From: Nephromyces sp. MM_2019
Lineage: Eukaryota; Apicomplexa; Aconoidasida; Nephromycida
DNA: 62,153 bases
Reading direction: 5' to 3'
NCBI GenBank assembly: GCA_015657535.1
Contig: JADHZB010001194.1
Location: 7,237 to 69,389, forward strand
Part shown: in pieces, positions 49,020-62,060 of the stretch
Layout of the letters: every line of letters starts with the position of its first letter
How positions within the stretch are numbered: the stretch's first letter is position 1
Program-made: the position numbers and the translations under genes
The notes under the pieces: generated by a model
Database searches by the model: none
Told to the model about the DNA's origin: nothing
The model's input: only the letters and a program-made list of their open reading frames with translations

Positions 49020-52000
49020 CTTGGGCATGAAACAGACTGACTAAATTTTCGATCCTGTAGCTTTTTATTCTAATTTTTTTTCTAATTAGATTGCGTAATT
49101 CCCACTTATAAATATACAAAAATACTCAAAAAAGATACGACTTGAGCTGAATAGGAGCTTAGTGAAAGTAGTGGAACTCAAAAAGCTGCTCATTGCATAC
49201 TGTATAATAAAGTATCGCCCAACTGAGGACTACTGTTAATTTCTTACATTGAGCAACTTCACGCGGCTTCTTTACGGTGCAAATAAATGCTGCACTAAGA
49301 CAACTTAGCGCTCCTTCATTTTAGTTACATTGCTTGCTGCTCCAAGATGTTGGGTGCACCTGTAGCCTCAAGTGCGCCAGGTGCAGAGCTTCTCGGACGC
49401 GTAGGAAGCGTAGCTGCTACTTGTTAGTGGCATTGGATGTGAAAACGTTTCTCTTGAAATTAGCACGCTTTCGTAAATGCATGTTATCCATTGACGCTGC
49501 GCAATATCTCGTATCGCGTCCAACATTAACCAGTGAAAATTTCCTCTAACGTAACTGGTTGCAGCTGAGCTTACCCACCGCTGGGATGAATATTGAAACA
49601 ATCAGAAAACATTCGAAACTAATCAAAAGATATGGACGGTCGTTTATAAAGGAAAATAATTGAACGAGGTAGTCAAAATAGTCTATTTCTTTATCCTATT
49701 GTAGGGGTATTCGCTCTTGCAGTGCTAAGGAGATTTCCACTACTCCGAAAAACGCAGGAAGAGGGTATTAGGCATCAAACGGATAGTTGAACGTGAATGT
49801 GTGGCTTATGTCCACCTGCCTAGCTTGCTACTACGGAATTGGCTTGGCTGATGGAACGCAGTAATAAGTAGTCGCATGAAATATGAGTGATGCTAATCGC
49901 TTCCCCATAGCAAAATTCGATAATTTGCAACACCCCTAATGATGGAGCCAGGCAAAACTCTGGTGATTGTAACATCTAGTTACTTGAGTAAGCACCCTTA
50001 TTTTCTTAATTAGATGGCACTGTCGTCCTCATATCAGAACAATGAAGGCTGCGGCTGGTGACAGGATGATGCTACTGCTTTTAGCCAGGAGCGATCTTGT
50101 TACTGCAGCAAAGTGAGCAAAATTCTTACGTATATGTTCGTAACAAGGCAGACGAAGACGTTTACAAGAATTGGGAAACCTCGTCACAGTTACTATCTGA
50201 CTTCGTCCTGTTTTACTCGTATTAGCTGCGTGGTTTAGTGTGTAACCAAAAAGAAAGTGGCTCTGTTTCATCGTGGATGCATAACTGAATACTACGAACT
50301 TACATCATCTCAAGCACCTAGATTCTCCTGCATCACGTTGCCTATAAATCATATCACAACAAAAAGCATGCAATTAGGCTAGGTTTAGAAGGCACCACGG
50401 TTAGTGCCCCTTCCGCAACACCTTAGCCAGTTCTTAAACCATTGCGCGAGGGTAGTGTCAACCAAAGAATGCCGAGAGATTTTATCCCAGTTTTTGCCGG
50501 CGCGGACGCTAGGCCGACCGTAAATTGGTTACCACGGTAGGGCCATGCACTACAAAAATTCTGTTGCAACTCTACCATTAGGTAACGGGTACAGTGCATT
50601 AGTTCAGGTGACTCCCTAGCGACGTACGCAGGCTTGCGGGTGAACGTCACAAGCACGTCGGCCACTTAGGGAGTTTTGCTGCGCGTACTTTCCAAAGCAA
50701 CATTTTTTCGTGCTCGGAGGACGTCAGCGTGATGGCTTTTATGTAACCTTTGACCGGCTTGTTCCTACGCTCTCCCAAACTTCAATGGTGCCATACTATA
50801 AACTTTCACTGAGGGGTAACAGGAGGTTCTTACATTAAAAAGCACATGGGAACTACAGGTCTATCTTTGGGAAAAGCACATTAACTGATTCTGGAAGTAT
50901 ACTCTACCTTTTGGGAAGGAAACTCAGGTGCCACATATCGACAGATGATAAAATATAATGCGGAAAATGCTAGAATAAAAACAAGCAAGTCACTGGATAT
51001 TCAAACGTGGTAAGAAGACTGAAAGTTTGCCATTGTTTCACAAAAAGCTGTCGAGCATAGTTCTGCACATTTTACCTAATTTTTTATTTTGATATACTAG
51101 ACTAGAAAGTAAATTTTCTTGAGAACCTATGGTTGCGCTTTTCAGTTTTTAGTAATGCAGGAAATAAAGCATTACTTCATGTTCATTTTTTTAATGCTGG
51201 AGGCGTGATCACCTTTTCACAGTTGATCTTCGATTTAGGAAAGTGTGGCATAACCAAAGTTAAAGTAAACAGAACAATACACGATCTTTTACGGTGTTAG
51301 CATATGAAGTATACCATATGGAAATGAGCTTCTCTTTCTCCTAAATTCTACAAGGAACGCCTGGAAAGCTTGCCAATTTTTTGTGTGACTTTTCCCCTTA
51401 ATTTCTAGCAGCGGTGAAAATCAGCTAGTTTGCTTGACAATGACTAAACAACATTGCCTATTTCCTCTCAATGTTTATGACGAACATATTGCGTGATACC
51501 TACCAGTGTAAATTTTACTGCTATGCTTCCTCGTTTTTGAGGTGGAACAAGGGAGTAATGACATCACGTTTTTATCAGCATGAATGTGAGCATCATGAGG
51601 AAGCACAACAAGCTGCAGCGATTAATTAAAATTGAAAAACGTTCTTGCACACATAGCGTAACCCAGAATTGAAAATCCCAATGGTACTCGAATATGCAGA
51701 AAGACTTAGCGATCACCAGAGTTTAGAAAAAAGGTGCCAGAACTATTTTATTAGCTTTACTCGTCCGACATAATCAGCCCTTTTATCACCTGAATCAGCT
51801 CCGTGGGTGCACTTGTTTGGAAGCAGCATGTTGGCTACGATAGAGTATAAATCGACCTTAGCCTATAATTTCGTAACTGGAATATTACAAAATGGTACGC
51901 AAATTCAATGAACAATAATGTGCAGCCCGGATATTTATCTATGGCGTTTAGAGAAATACTTTATCTACTATCCATCATATGGAAATTGAATTTTCAATGC

Positions 52001-55000
52001 CATCAAAGCGATTTAGTGTGCGAGTTTTCTGCTAACCCGGTAAGAAGAGTTCCGAGCTTGACACTTTTCATATACTATGAAGGCTGCTATGGCAACGAAT
52101 TTCAACTAGTGCTTCCTCAATACAAGCAACCACGCATTAAACGCACCAGTTTTCACTTCCAATGTGCACTATATGATTAACAGACAGTAAAATCATCTAG
52201 TGTCACTCTTCGACCATACTGCGTAAATTCCGGGTAAGTTTTATTAAATAGCTTTTACCTTAATCCAATGTACACGGCATCTCCCACACAGAATATTTAC
52301 AGAATATGAGTATGAATAAATTTGGTAAAAAAAGAGGGAATCCATATATAACGCACTATTGGCAATGAGTACTTCTGAGCAAAGAAAGCTAGTAATATAG
52401 CAAGCATTGGTAACGCATAGGCGATGATTATATGTTCTAACTCATAAGATATAAATAGGCCTAATAGAGAGCATAAGCAGTGACGTAACCCTGGTAATTC
52501 TGCGCACCACAATAAGTGTATAGTTATTGGCGAACTTATCAAGCTAGGTAACTAAATTCGACCTTTAAAACACCGTAACGCTCGACACAGCTGTTGAATT
52601 GATATAATAGGATGAGTAGCTTTTATAGAAGCCCTAAGTGTAATAATTTGGGGCAGCATGTACTCATGACCGCTCTAGAATGATGCGATACGGTTGCAAG
52701 CGCAGTGAGTGAGAATAACTATTGAATATGAAGTCCACAAGTAGGCGACGAATGAAGATTGGAGAAAGAATTAAAAGAATGACGGTGCATGCAAGGAAGC
52801 CATAGATGTAATGTATTCGGAGTTGTTACTTCAAAAGCAGTTATAGTTATGCTCACATAGTATAGTTACTTTTTCGCAATTTTCTGTTAGAGCTTACTGT
52901 AGCTATTCTGATGAAAGGTATCGAAGTTTAGCCAATAATAAAGATATACAGGTCGCCACTAATCGAGTATGCCAGAGTATGATCAAAAATAGCAGCTATA
53001 GTATTACTAATATACATAGCCTATTTTTAATTATTAGCGAATAGGAAGAATAGGAAATCGCAGCATTATAATAAGAGAACATGCAAACAGCCCCGCTATG
53101 TAGCGAAAGTGCTTTCGGGTTGCAATGGTACTCACGATTAAATGAGTAGGTGATACTATACTAGACTCCCTTGATCTAAGCTCGTATATCTTTAAGTATT
53201 ATAGCGCGTTATTCTACATTTCTACGACTACTCATTTGGCATGAAAGGCTATTCGCCGCTAAGAAAAAAAGCGTTATAACACAATAATATAGTTTCAGAC
53301 CGACTTTAGCGAATGTGCACGTGAGTACCACATTGTATTTGGTCTCTGCATGAGGATTAAGACGGTGAGTTTGCAAACGGACGTTATATTTATCATTTTT
53401 TCAATATGACGGACATCATAGTAGTCGAGTACCATAGCAGAAGTTCTTAGTGAAGCATGTGAACTGTAAGGGTAACAATATCCATAAGTAAGCATAACGA
53501 TAATAATCCCTGCATACACGAAGCCCTCACCGTAGCTAAAGCATACGAAAACCCTCCAGTTTCAGTTATCACAAATCAAGCTCTCTTTTCTCAGGTGCAA
53601 CAGTGAGAGATAATGGAGCAGCCCTATTTTAAGGTCTTCAAGAGCTGACTTTCCATGAATAATCATAACATCTATCATGAGTATAGCGAAACCATGTATA
53701 ATTATAAAAAGGAAAAGAAAAACTTCCCTTGATTAGAAGAGCCCGAATGCAGCCATGTGCTTAAATATAATCAAAGAGACCAGAAGAGTATAAACCTTTA
53801 TGGTAACAGCACTCCGGTATGTTGTGACTAGGAGTGGGTTTCGTCAGACTTTACAGGTTGAACATTAACCATATTGAATGCGGTACGAAAGGTTAGATAC
53901 AGGTTGAATATAACAAAAACAAATAAACGTAGAAGATCGAACTAGAAACTGCGGAAAGATGAATTCGATAAAAATTTTGCTGTGAGCAATGGGGAGCAAT
54001 AAGGAAATCTGAACCTTCCCTTGTATTGCGATCGAGCCAAGGTGTTGCGAAAGAGGAAATTGAAATTAGCAACAAGAAGTTTATCCACTAATACGAGTAT
54101 CATACGTTTCAGAACCTTAAAGGGCCTTAAAAGATCGCACTTGTCTTGTATCACACGAAAGATACTAGAAGATTGAGATGCGCGGAAATGTAACTATACT
54201 GTATATGCATGAAATATGGACCCAGGAAACATGATGTGCATGTTTTTTTAGTTGATACTGCATTATGTACACCCTATCCGGAGGAATGCAGATAATCATG
54301 TGTGGAACTTTATATTTATTGGCGAAACAATTGACCGTCAGCGTAGAAAGCTGCTAATAACTTAAGAGAGAATGTGTGGCCAGGTGGTGGATACTAGGAA
54401 AATGTAAACATAACTGCAAGCCAGAATCCTCAGGAAGATGTCTTGTACCGACCCAAAATGGCTTAAAGCACAACATGCTGGGTTTATAAAAAAATAATCA
54501 AAGTCACATTGGTAAATTGATAGTAAGCTAGGCATAAGCAAGACCAAAAAAGATGGACAGAATTACCGTGTAAGCCACAGTGGTAAATTTCCGCATTTCC
54601 TGAAAGCTTATCACCGATTTTCAGTTAAGCTAACTATCAACTATATGAAGCTTAGAAGATATACTAAATGACGTAAATTGTGCCTCTCTGCGATGAACAC
54701 ACTTTCTGGAGTCCTCTATAGGAAAGATACTTTTAAGTTACAGCATGAATTAACTGCCCTAGATTACCAGCATCTAAAGATTGCCATGGGAAACTTGATG
54801 CGCAGAAAAGCTACTAAGTGCCATACACAAATTTGCACACTTTAAAAATCTATCGAGTTGAACTATGTAAAAGTATGGTATCCTGATAACCTTCTAAGCG
54901 CAACTTTTTTCTGAAGCGAAAAAACTTGAAGTGCTCAAAGAAATATAAAAAAGAGTAGCCACAAAAATGGGCGACCTTCACTCCTGACCTCGCGAGACAT

Positions 55001-55380
55001 GAATTAAATCCCTTTTTTCGGAAACAAATAAATTTGGAGCCAAAGCATTAATACTAGGCAACCCCAAAAAAATGCTGGGTGCCAGGGCAGAGACTTTGGT
55101 GAAGCTAACTTCTTGACTAATATGGCGCAGTTTACCATGATGTTGTGATCCATCTGGGGTAAAGCATCGATTAAAATAGCACCAAGTAACTTCCCTTGAT
55201 GTATTTTCCTTACAAAGTGAAATATGCGAAATGAAAATTGTCCCAGAATTCCTTAATAATTCCTTCACTATCGCCTACTAAGACTTAAACCTCCATGCCA
55301 ATCTATCGGGAACTTGCCTATCCACCACACTTGGTATCTGTACTCTAAAAGCCCTTCTCAGCTGCCCTTCACAATTTCAA
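49020..55380. other. Long gene-poor stretch
   Basis: Over 6 kb without a confident gene. Some minus-strand frames carry plausible exon features: about 53300-53480 (HIEKMINITSVCKLTVLILM after an ACAG acceptor), 53942-54154 (CDLLRPFKVLKRMILVLVDK), and 52297-52542 (hydrophobic, HIIIAYALPMLAILLAFFAQ). None links to another in phase. They may be scattered exons of a minus-strand gene or chance. Confidence 0.35.
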
Positions 55381-55381
55381 A

Positions 55382-57763
55382 ATGTTTGAGACTGGCGCTG
55401 GGTTTATGGACCTTCCAGCAGACTTATACGGAGATTATACCCATTGGATAGATGGCTACGACGATGTTGACTCGAGCGATATCGTGCAAAAAAACTTAGA
55501 AGCGGGCAGGAACTATGCAGAATGTTTAGATAACACTTTTGCATACTTATTTTCCAATCAGCAGGACCCGGACACTCTTTCAGCAGATTACCAAAAGTAC
55601 CAGCATGATCTAGGCTACAGTCATGAATTTCAAGAAAGGCCAAAGGGCTTTGCAGAAGCTTTTAAAGGTTTCGAAGCTGCATCTGTCGATAATTCAAGCT
55701 GCAAGTATCAATCGATGCTTTCACCCTCATCGATAAACTCATTTTCGCGACTGCTACAGCAAGAGAGTCAACATGGGCACTGCTTTGATTATGAGAATGA
55801 ACAGTGCCCCCCACAAAAACATTATGAAAGGCAGCCACTTAAGTTGCCTGAGAGAGAGGGGTATGGCATGGCATTTGCTCACCCGCATGATAATATAGCT
55901 CGCGAAGAAGTCAATAGCCCAAGTATCACGAAAGACACAGAGAAAAAGAGCTATCCACTGGAGTTTCCCCAATCGTTAGAACAGGTTAATTATCATTGCC
56001 CACAAACAGAGGGCAACCCCTCATGGGATATAGATAGCTCCCTCTATCACCATTTCGGTAGCCATAGTGAACTAGCACATTCTAATGTGATGGTGAACAC
56101 TTCTTTGACTTCAAATCAGGGAATTCATGGCAATCCTTCCCATTATGGAAGAAAATTTAAAGCAACAATGAACGAAGAATCAGCATCGAACAATTCAGAA
56201 AGCTGCTCATTCCCAACCATGCAAGCAAGTATTCCTGATCTTGGAAGTGAGTCTTCCAGTGGATATATCTCCAATGTCAGCACCACCGGCACCAATTATC
56301 AATATAGTGAGGAAACCATCAGTGATTTTTTATATAACAATTTAGAGGAAGGTAAAGAGGCTAATGAGCAAAATATTTATAGCCCGTTAGTATCAGCTCA
56401 TGTCGGTGGGGAAGAGTTTTCATCAGACAGTCCCCATCAAATGATCAATAGAGGCAATAGCTTCTCAGGTGAATTCTTGCAAAATGTGAATCCTTTAGAC
56501 AATTCAAATGCTCCCAGGTATCTCCTCGTTCAGTTGCCAAATATGTTTATAAACGGAGGAGCATATTCACAAGTGAATCCATTCTTTGTAAGTGGGTACC
56601 CCCTCTCACTAGAAACGCATGTCAACTATAATTGGCACAATATGAGCCCCTACAGTGTCGATGGCAGTAGTAGCGACGAATCAAATCACGAGAAATCAAA
56701 CCAGTTTCTCGGTTCTACCCATTTTAAGTCACTGGAAGAGAAAGCTGCTAGCTCGGATATGGGAAAATTGAATAGGCATTTCTTTTTTAATCAATCTCAT
56801 CAGTTTGGAAACCCATGGGATAATGCGGATGCTTCAGCCCTCAAACGTGGCTGGAATTCCATCTATGAACCATATCAATGTTCCGTACTTTCAAATCAAA
56901 CATTGCGTCCGCCAGGACAACATGAAGCCATGAGTTCAAACCTAGGAAGCACAAATAAAACGAACCCAAGCATCCTAGGAAACATTGGCGCAGGCCATAA
57001 AAAGAGAGATAGCCCATTTTTTTCCCAGCAGGATAAATACCTAAAGAGATCCCAATCAACGATGTGTACGAAGAAACGGTCACGCAGCAGCAGGGCTTCT
57101 GCAAAGGGGCAGTTTGATCCTGCATACAGCGTGCCACACAGTCAATTAGCGAGTCTCAGGGGACCCTCTACCGTAGAAACAGGTTTGGATGCTCATCAAT
57201 CATCACTTCTTCAAGATAACTATATGAGCGATTCATCAAATCAAAGTAATACATACTTTCCAGGTAGTAAGTTCGGGTATGTTGACCAAGGTGAAAAACA
57301 TGGGAATACGCAGATAATGAGAACTGTAATTAGCGATAAGAACTGCATCAGCCTACATGACAACACTTGGGATGATATAGCAGGTTTTCATACATCACAG
57401 CTCTACAATGGAGGTAGCATAATCGATAACGAAAGCTGCGAAAACAAAAAGCAGTACTATAACGAGCTCGATTTTACGATGGCTTTTACGCAAACTACTC
57501 CCGATGGAAATATGATGTCAGGGAGCGGTAAGCCGAAGGGAAAGGGAGCAGGGAATGGTGGAGCCGATTCCTCATCTACTAGCCGCTTTGGAGGAAAGAC
57601 AGTGTTGAAGAGCGACAATTTTTCTGAACGCATGGGCCGGCCCTCTCACTGGCACCCAAACGTAAGTTTCGATGCCACGTTCCGTTTCCCCATCAGCATT
57701 GCAGGACAACATCTAAGCAATATGGTAAAGTCTCGAAAGAACGTGCCTTGCAGGAAGGCATAA
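55382..57763 (+). CDS. Intronless 793-aa low-complexity protein, unknown
   Basis: This is the longest ORF of the window, ATG to TAA without introns. The N-terminus is acidic and aromatic (DLYGDYTHWIDGYDDVDSSD). Most of the rest is rich in Ser, Asn, His, Gln and Tyr with no predicted membrane segment, so largely disordered. A basic cluster KKRSRSSRASAKG lies near residue 562 and could be a nuclear localisation signal. A Gly/Lys patch GSGKPKGKGAGNGG lies near residue 714, and the C-terminus (RKNVPCRKA) is basic. I recognise no domain. The build resembles regulatory or RNA-associated low-complexity proteins, which is inference only. Confidence 0.85.
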   Translation: MFETGAGFMDLPADLYGDYTHWIDGYDDVDSSDIVQKNLEAGRNYAECLDNTFAYLFSNQQDPDTLSADYQKYQHDLGYSHEFQERPKGFAEAFKGFEAASVDNSSCKYQSMLSPSSINSFSRLLQQESQHGHCFDYENEQCPPQKHYERQPLKLPEREGYGMAFAHPHDNIAREEVNSPSITKDTEKKSYPLEFPQSLEQVNYHCPQTEGNPSWDIDSSLYHHFGSHSELAHSNVMVNTSLTSNQGIHGNPSHYGRKFKATMNEESASNNSESCSFPTMQASIPDLGSESSSGYISNVSTTGTNYQYSEETISDFLYNNLEEGKEANEQNIYSPLVSAHVGGEEFSSDSPHQMINRGNSFSGEFLQNVNPLDNSNAPRYLLVQLPNMFINGGAYSQVNPFFVSGYPLSLETHVNYNWHNMSPYSVDGSSSDESNHEKSNQFLGSTHFKSLEEKAASSDMGKLNRHFFFNQSHQFGNPWDNADASALKRGWNSIYEPYQCSVLSNQTLRPPGQHEAMSSNLGSTNKTNPSILGNIGAGHKKRDSPFFSQQDKYLKRSQSTMCTKKRSRSSRASAKGQFDPAYSVPHSQLASLRGPSTVETGLDAHQSSLLQDNYMSDSSNQSNTYFPGSKFGYVDQGEKHGNTQIMRTVISDKNCISLHDNTWDDIAGFHTSQLYNGGSIIDNESCENKKQYYNELDFTMAFTQTTPDGNMMSGSGKPKGKGAGNGGADSSSTSRFGGKTVLKSDNFSERMGRPSHWHPNVSFDATFRFPISIAGQHLSNMVKSRKNVPCRKA

Positions 57764-58287
57764 ACTGAGCTACATGGCCAAATTGAGGCAGCCAGCAGTA
57801 GTAGAAAATGAAGGCGCTTAAATTTTTTTAGAGGTAGAATACAAAAAAATTTCCTGGTATAATTATGATGCCGCAGGTGCAGGCAGAGGTGAACACAATG
57901 CTAACTTCTAGTTTAAGGTAATAAAGTACGTAGTATCACGAATTTTTCGCCTTTTTAAGGCTGAAACATACTGAAAAACAGCGAAAATGAAGCTTTCTTG
58001 AGCGAGTTATGCTAAATTCTACGAGGTATACAAGGGCTTTAAATTTTTGAGAGATGCCTTGAAACGAAAAAATGCCAAATAGAGGCTTTTGAAACAGCGT
58101 CAAAAATGTCTCCTTCGAGAGAGCTTCATGCCGCATGCCGAAGATTCCTTAAAAGGAGGCAAATCAGTGATACGAGATTCTACACACCTTACATCGTGCT
58201 TTTCGCAGCGAGCTAGTTCAACGCATTAACATACAGCGAGATTCAAATACAGCAAAGCAACTACATCTACAAAGGTAGCATATCCAG
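57764..58287. other. 3' flank of the 793-aa ORF
   Basis: No gene seen. The stretch probably holds the 3' UTR of the upstream ORF. Confidence 0.35.
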
Positions 58288-58515
58288 ATGTGGCAGAAAG
58301 GTGAGGTATACATCAGTAAAAAAAGCCTCCTGAGCAAATCAAAGTTGAAAAAACACGTCTGGTACCAGTCCGTGGGAATCAGCCCACAATTACAGAGCCT
58401 CGTAAAAAACCCAAAGGGATGCGTGTATCTTTGCAAATCTTGCTTTGAGGCAGGCGTGAGTATGCCACGAATTAAATCATTTTTGATAAAAAAAATCGCG
58501 CGCATACAGCGGTAA
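58288..58515 (+). CDS. Possible 75-aa Lys-rich microprotein with CxxC
   Basis: An ATG-started frame of 75 codons, Lys-rich, reads KHVWYQSVGISPQLQSLVKN followed by PKGCVYLCKSCFEAG. The Cys spacing (C-x3-C-x2-C) hints at metal binding, but only three cysteines are present. The antisense frame is also open, so coding is uncertain. Confidence 0.25.
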   Translation: MWQKGEVYISKKSLLSKSKLKKHVWYQSVGISPQLQSLVKNPKGCVYLCKSCFEAGVSMPRIKSFLIKKIARIQR

Positions 58516-58604
58516 TTAAAAGAAGCAACATGTATAAACCACACACAAGTAGTTAATCAGTTAATCATAAAGAATACGCTTCAAGCCAGAGAAGAACTCT
58601 CACC

Positions 58605-58830
58605 CATGGGGCAAACTCCCATTAAAATACTGGTAGTTTGAGCGCAATAACGCCCCCCAAACAGTTGAACACCATCAAACATGGAAAACTCCCATTAAAA
58701 TACCATTAGTTTGATGCCAGCAACGCCCCCCAAACAGTTAAACATCATCATTCACAGGGGAAACTCCCCTCAAAATGCCAGTAGTTCTAGCCCAATAACG
58801 CCCCCAAAACAGCTAAACACCCTCATCAAA
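58605..58830. repeat. Three tandem copies of a 73-75-bp unit
   Basis: The words AAACTCCC (58613, 58686, 58761), AACGCCCCC and CAAACAGTTGAAC-like ends recur in the same order three times. Copies 1 and 2 are closest; copy 3 has drifted. The unit is purine-poor at its C6 core (CGCCCCCCAAACAG). It lies between the 793-aa ORF and the minus-strand gene at the window end, in non-coding sequence. Confidence 0.9.
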
Positions 58831-60490
58831 CAAATCAAGCATCACATAACGAATTTCCTCAATAGAAATTTATGAATTTGCAATTTCATCCAAATAAATT
58901 GAAGCAGTAACCTTCGTATAATGATTTTCCTCAGGAACTACAATATAAACAACGCATGAAGAGCTAGGTATCCAAGGCTAAAGTAAGTGCTTTCTCACAA
59001 ATCAATGTGCTCATCCTTGTAACGAGAAGATGCAGCACTGAGAGAGAGATTTTCAAGGGCGTATCGGCAATGTAATGTTATTAACTAACAGAGCCATCTT
59101 TATCTGTTGGTGCTGTTGTATTAGGATTAGAAATTTCAGTATATTCTATACTACGGGTATAAACACACTAAATGCACAAACTACATTAATTAAAGAAAAA
59201 GCCGAAAAAGCATGGATAAAATATCATATTCAGCCCATATTTAATACTCAATATGTACTAGTATATTAGTCACCTTGAAAAGGGGAAGATTGCAAAGTAT
59301 CATACTTAAATATAATGCACTAAGCAGGTGGGAAGGAGCTCTTGACGGAGAAAAACTTTGCCCAAACAAAAGCCTCATACAAACAAATGAAAACATCCAC
59401 ACACACCACAAAAACCCAATTTTAGAAGTAAACACTAGCCAAAATAGTTAGCCCAATAAAAGGCGATCAAGATATTCCTGCGACACGAAATTCGCATAAA
59501 TGCTAGGAAAAATCCTCTTCAGCTGATATTTTTATAACCAACTTGTAAAAAATAGTGATACACAACACCAAGCATCCATATCAGCACGCATTGCGCGCTG
59601 AGAGTGTATTTGACTGAATGCTCCATAACAGGACACGATCCATTTACTTTGAGGAACATAACCTTTCGGTACTTTCACACTTTTAATCGCCATAGGAACA
59701 GCTCAGGGCCTACTTATATAATATGTAATGCTGCGTTCTCCCTCTTCTTCTTGCTCCAAAAGTTTAAAAATCGCGATTTTTCAACAGAGTGAAAACTGGA
59801 GTAAAGCTTTCAAGAGGTTGCAGATGCCAGCAAGCAGGATAAAGCAAAAAACTCGTCAAGATGACTATTTATCCTTTGCTAAAATTAAAACTACGTTCTA
59901 CTACTGAATAAACTCATATTATCATTTAAAAAGCAAAGGTCAAACCAGCAAGCGCGATAGAACATAAAAACTTGCGTATCGAAAAGAAAAAAATAGCGAA
60001 AAATAGAAATAATCGCATCTTCAAAGCAAAAACATTAAAAATAAAAGTTTTTTTGCGATATAATAAAAAATCAGAAATTTCCAGAAAGTGGGTAAAAAAA
60101 GCCAGTGAGTTTCACAAGGATCCCAGATGGCCTCGGTCCAAACTTCAGGGTAGCAGCAAGATTAACATACGCAAAAAGACTATGACAAAGCAGAGATTTT
60201 GAATTGAAGATGAAACGAAAAAAATGCATAAAATTTAGCTGAAAAACCACCGAAAATAGGGGAAAATAATCGCTGCAACAATAGGTTTAAACTTCCGCAG
60301 AAACCAACACCTAAAACTAGAGAAATCCGAAACTCCATATCGAAAGAAACAGGATTCATGTTTCTTGGAGAAGAAGAAGCAAATTTCAGCAATTTTACCA
60401 AAAAGTAATTTTTTGGAGAATAAAACTAGAAATAACAAAATTTACAGTAACTTTTTATGAAGAGGGAATAGAGATTATAAATCTCTAATA
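58831..60490. other. A-rich intergenic DNA, no gene seen
   Basis: Short frames only. Near 59.97-60.2 kb the plus strand is very A-rich and gives Lys-rich chance translations. The 3' UTR of the gene starting at 62035 is expected at the right end. Confidence 0.4.
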
Positions 60491-62035
60491 TTAATAGATC
60501 TTTCGCTCGTTAATCCTTGAAGAATTCTCCGCGTTTCTTCCAGGATTAACGTAATATACTTCTATGCAGTCGCTGTAGAGTCCAGGTTTCTTGCCAATAA
60601 CAAGTAGATCAAACATTTCACCCATCTCTGGATTTTTACTCAAACAACCTTCTGCAAAACAAAAATCGTTTTCATAATTCCAATTTTCATAGTGGTCATC
60701 AAGATGAGTCGTACGATCCCCAAGAGATGCAGCAAGGCCCCTACAGAAATAAGAGAAATACAGCTGGAAGGCCAGTAAAAACCAAGAAGAGGAACAAAAA
60801 ATGTCAAGAAATATGTCCGACAAAAGTTGCAGCAGCTTTTAGAGCAGCTGGCTTTTGGAGCAGAAAAATAGAAAGAAATAGAGCAACACTGCCATTCGCT
60901 GCGTGAAAAAATGAAAAAACAACATCTAAGCGATTTTAAACATACTTATACTTTAAAGAGTGAGTGCTTATTCGATACTAGTTTCTTTCGTAAACAAGTT
61001 GCCAATGATTGCGATAGCTACGGTACATCTTCAAGCAAATTTGATGCAGAAAACAGAGAAAAAGACACACAAAAGCGTCAAACTTGTGTGTGCAAAACAA
61101 AATAAAGCAAAAAACCATTTTTTGTCTTTCTCCTGCTTCTCATGGAGCTCAAATAAGCGCGAAAAAGAGCAAAAGAGCAGTTTTTCGCGAGGAATATTCC
61201 ACCCAAATTGTAGAGGTAATAGAGGTACCGGGGAAATATCAGTTCATGACCGCCTCAAAAAAAGAGCAAAGAAAATGAGATTTTCACAGAAGAGAGTTCT
61301 CATTTTCAGGGATCTAAGCAACCAAACCGTAGGCTAGTGTTACAGCTATCAAATACTGTAGCTACAAAGAAGAAATCCCTCAATTTCTGGCGTTTTTTCC
61401 AGAGATTCACCGTAAAAAGACATAATTGGAAGGTTACTAAAAGTGCTTTCATTATGCAAAAAAAACCACCAAACTTCAATTTTGGCTTGTTTTTATAAAA
61501 ATGGTGGTAGGTCGGTGGAAAACACAAACTTATGGTGTTTGCTAAATCTACATTTTCGTCGAATAGTCTTTTATTTCTCCTCCCAAACTCCCGTTTTTCC
61601 TCCCCCAAATCTCCTCTTTTTCCATCAAAATTACCAAAAAAAAGAATCCACCATCCTGTAGAGGAAGAGAAGAACTCCACCAAGAGATGGATGAAGGCCA
61701 GCTTCAATTTCAACTGCATCAGCAAGCAGAGATTCATTCAAATTACTGCAAAACTCAAAAAAACCGCTTGTTGTGAATCTTTCTTTGTGGACAGGAAACT
61801 TCACATGCTTGTCTAGCGGATGATTAGCAGAAGATTCTATATTTTGACTTTGAAAGGAACCTCTAGTATCCAAGAAGCTGAGATGCTCAACAGAAGATTC
61901 CATTGAAAATGCAGATTCTACATCTTCCTCATCTATCCACCAGTCGCTCTCTTCTTTGTAAACCTCTAGATTTTCAGGGAAATCTAAAGTAGTGAAAGAA
62001 AAAAGAAATTGATTGGCTGAAAAGGAGATCGGCAT
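60491..62035 (-). CDS. Two-or-more-exon gene, unknown acidic N-terminus
   Basis: The start is ATG at 62035. Exon 1 codes for at least 120 residues: a short hydrophobic start (MPISFSANQFLFSFTTLDF), then an acidic stretch (YKEESDWWIDEEDVESAF) and a hydrophilic region reading NLNESLLADAVEIEAGLHPS. A later exon begins after an acceptor TTCTGTAG at about 60740 and reads DHYENWNYENDFCFAEGCLS then LLVIGKKPGLYSDCIEVYYV, ending in TAA/TAG sequence at 60491. The donor of exon 1 (before about 61650) and any exons between are not resolved. No family recognised. A long (CT)n tract on the sense strand ends about 25 nt before the start codon. Confidence 0.55.
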
Positions 62036-62058
62036 TATGAAGATGAGGCAACGTGAGA

Positions 62059-62060
<2 letters not shown>

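Noticed and set aside
60000..61300. Lys/Asn/Gln-rich plus-strand frames
   Set aside because: Translations of A-rich DNA without splice links; the minus strand carries a better gene.
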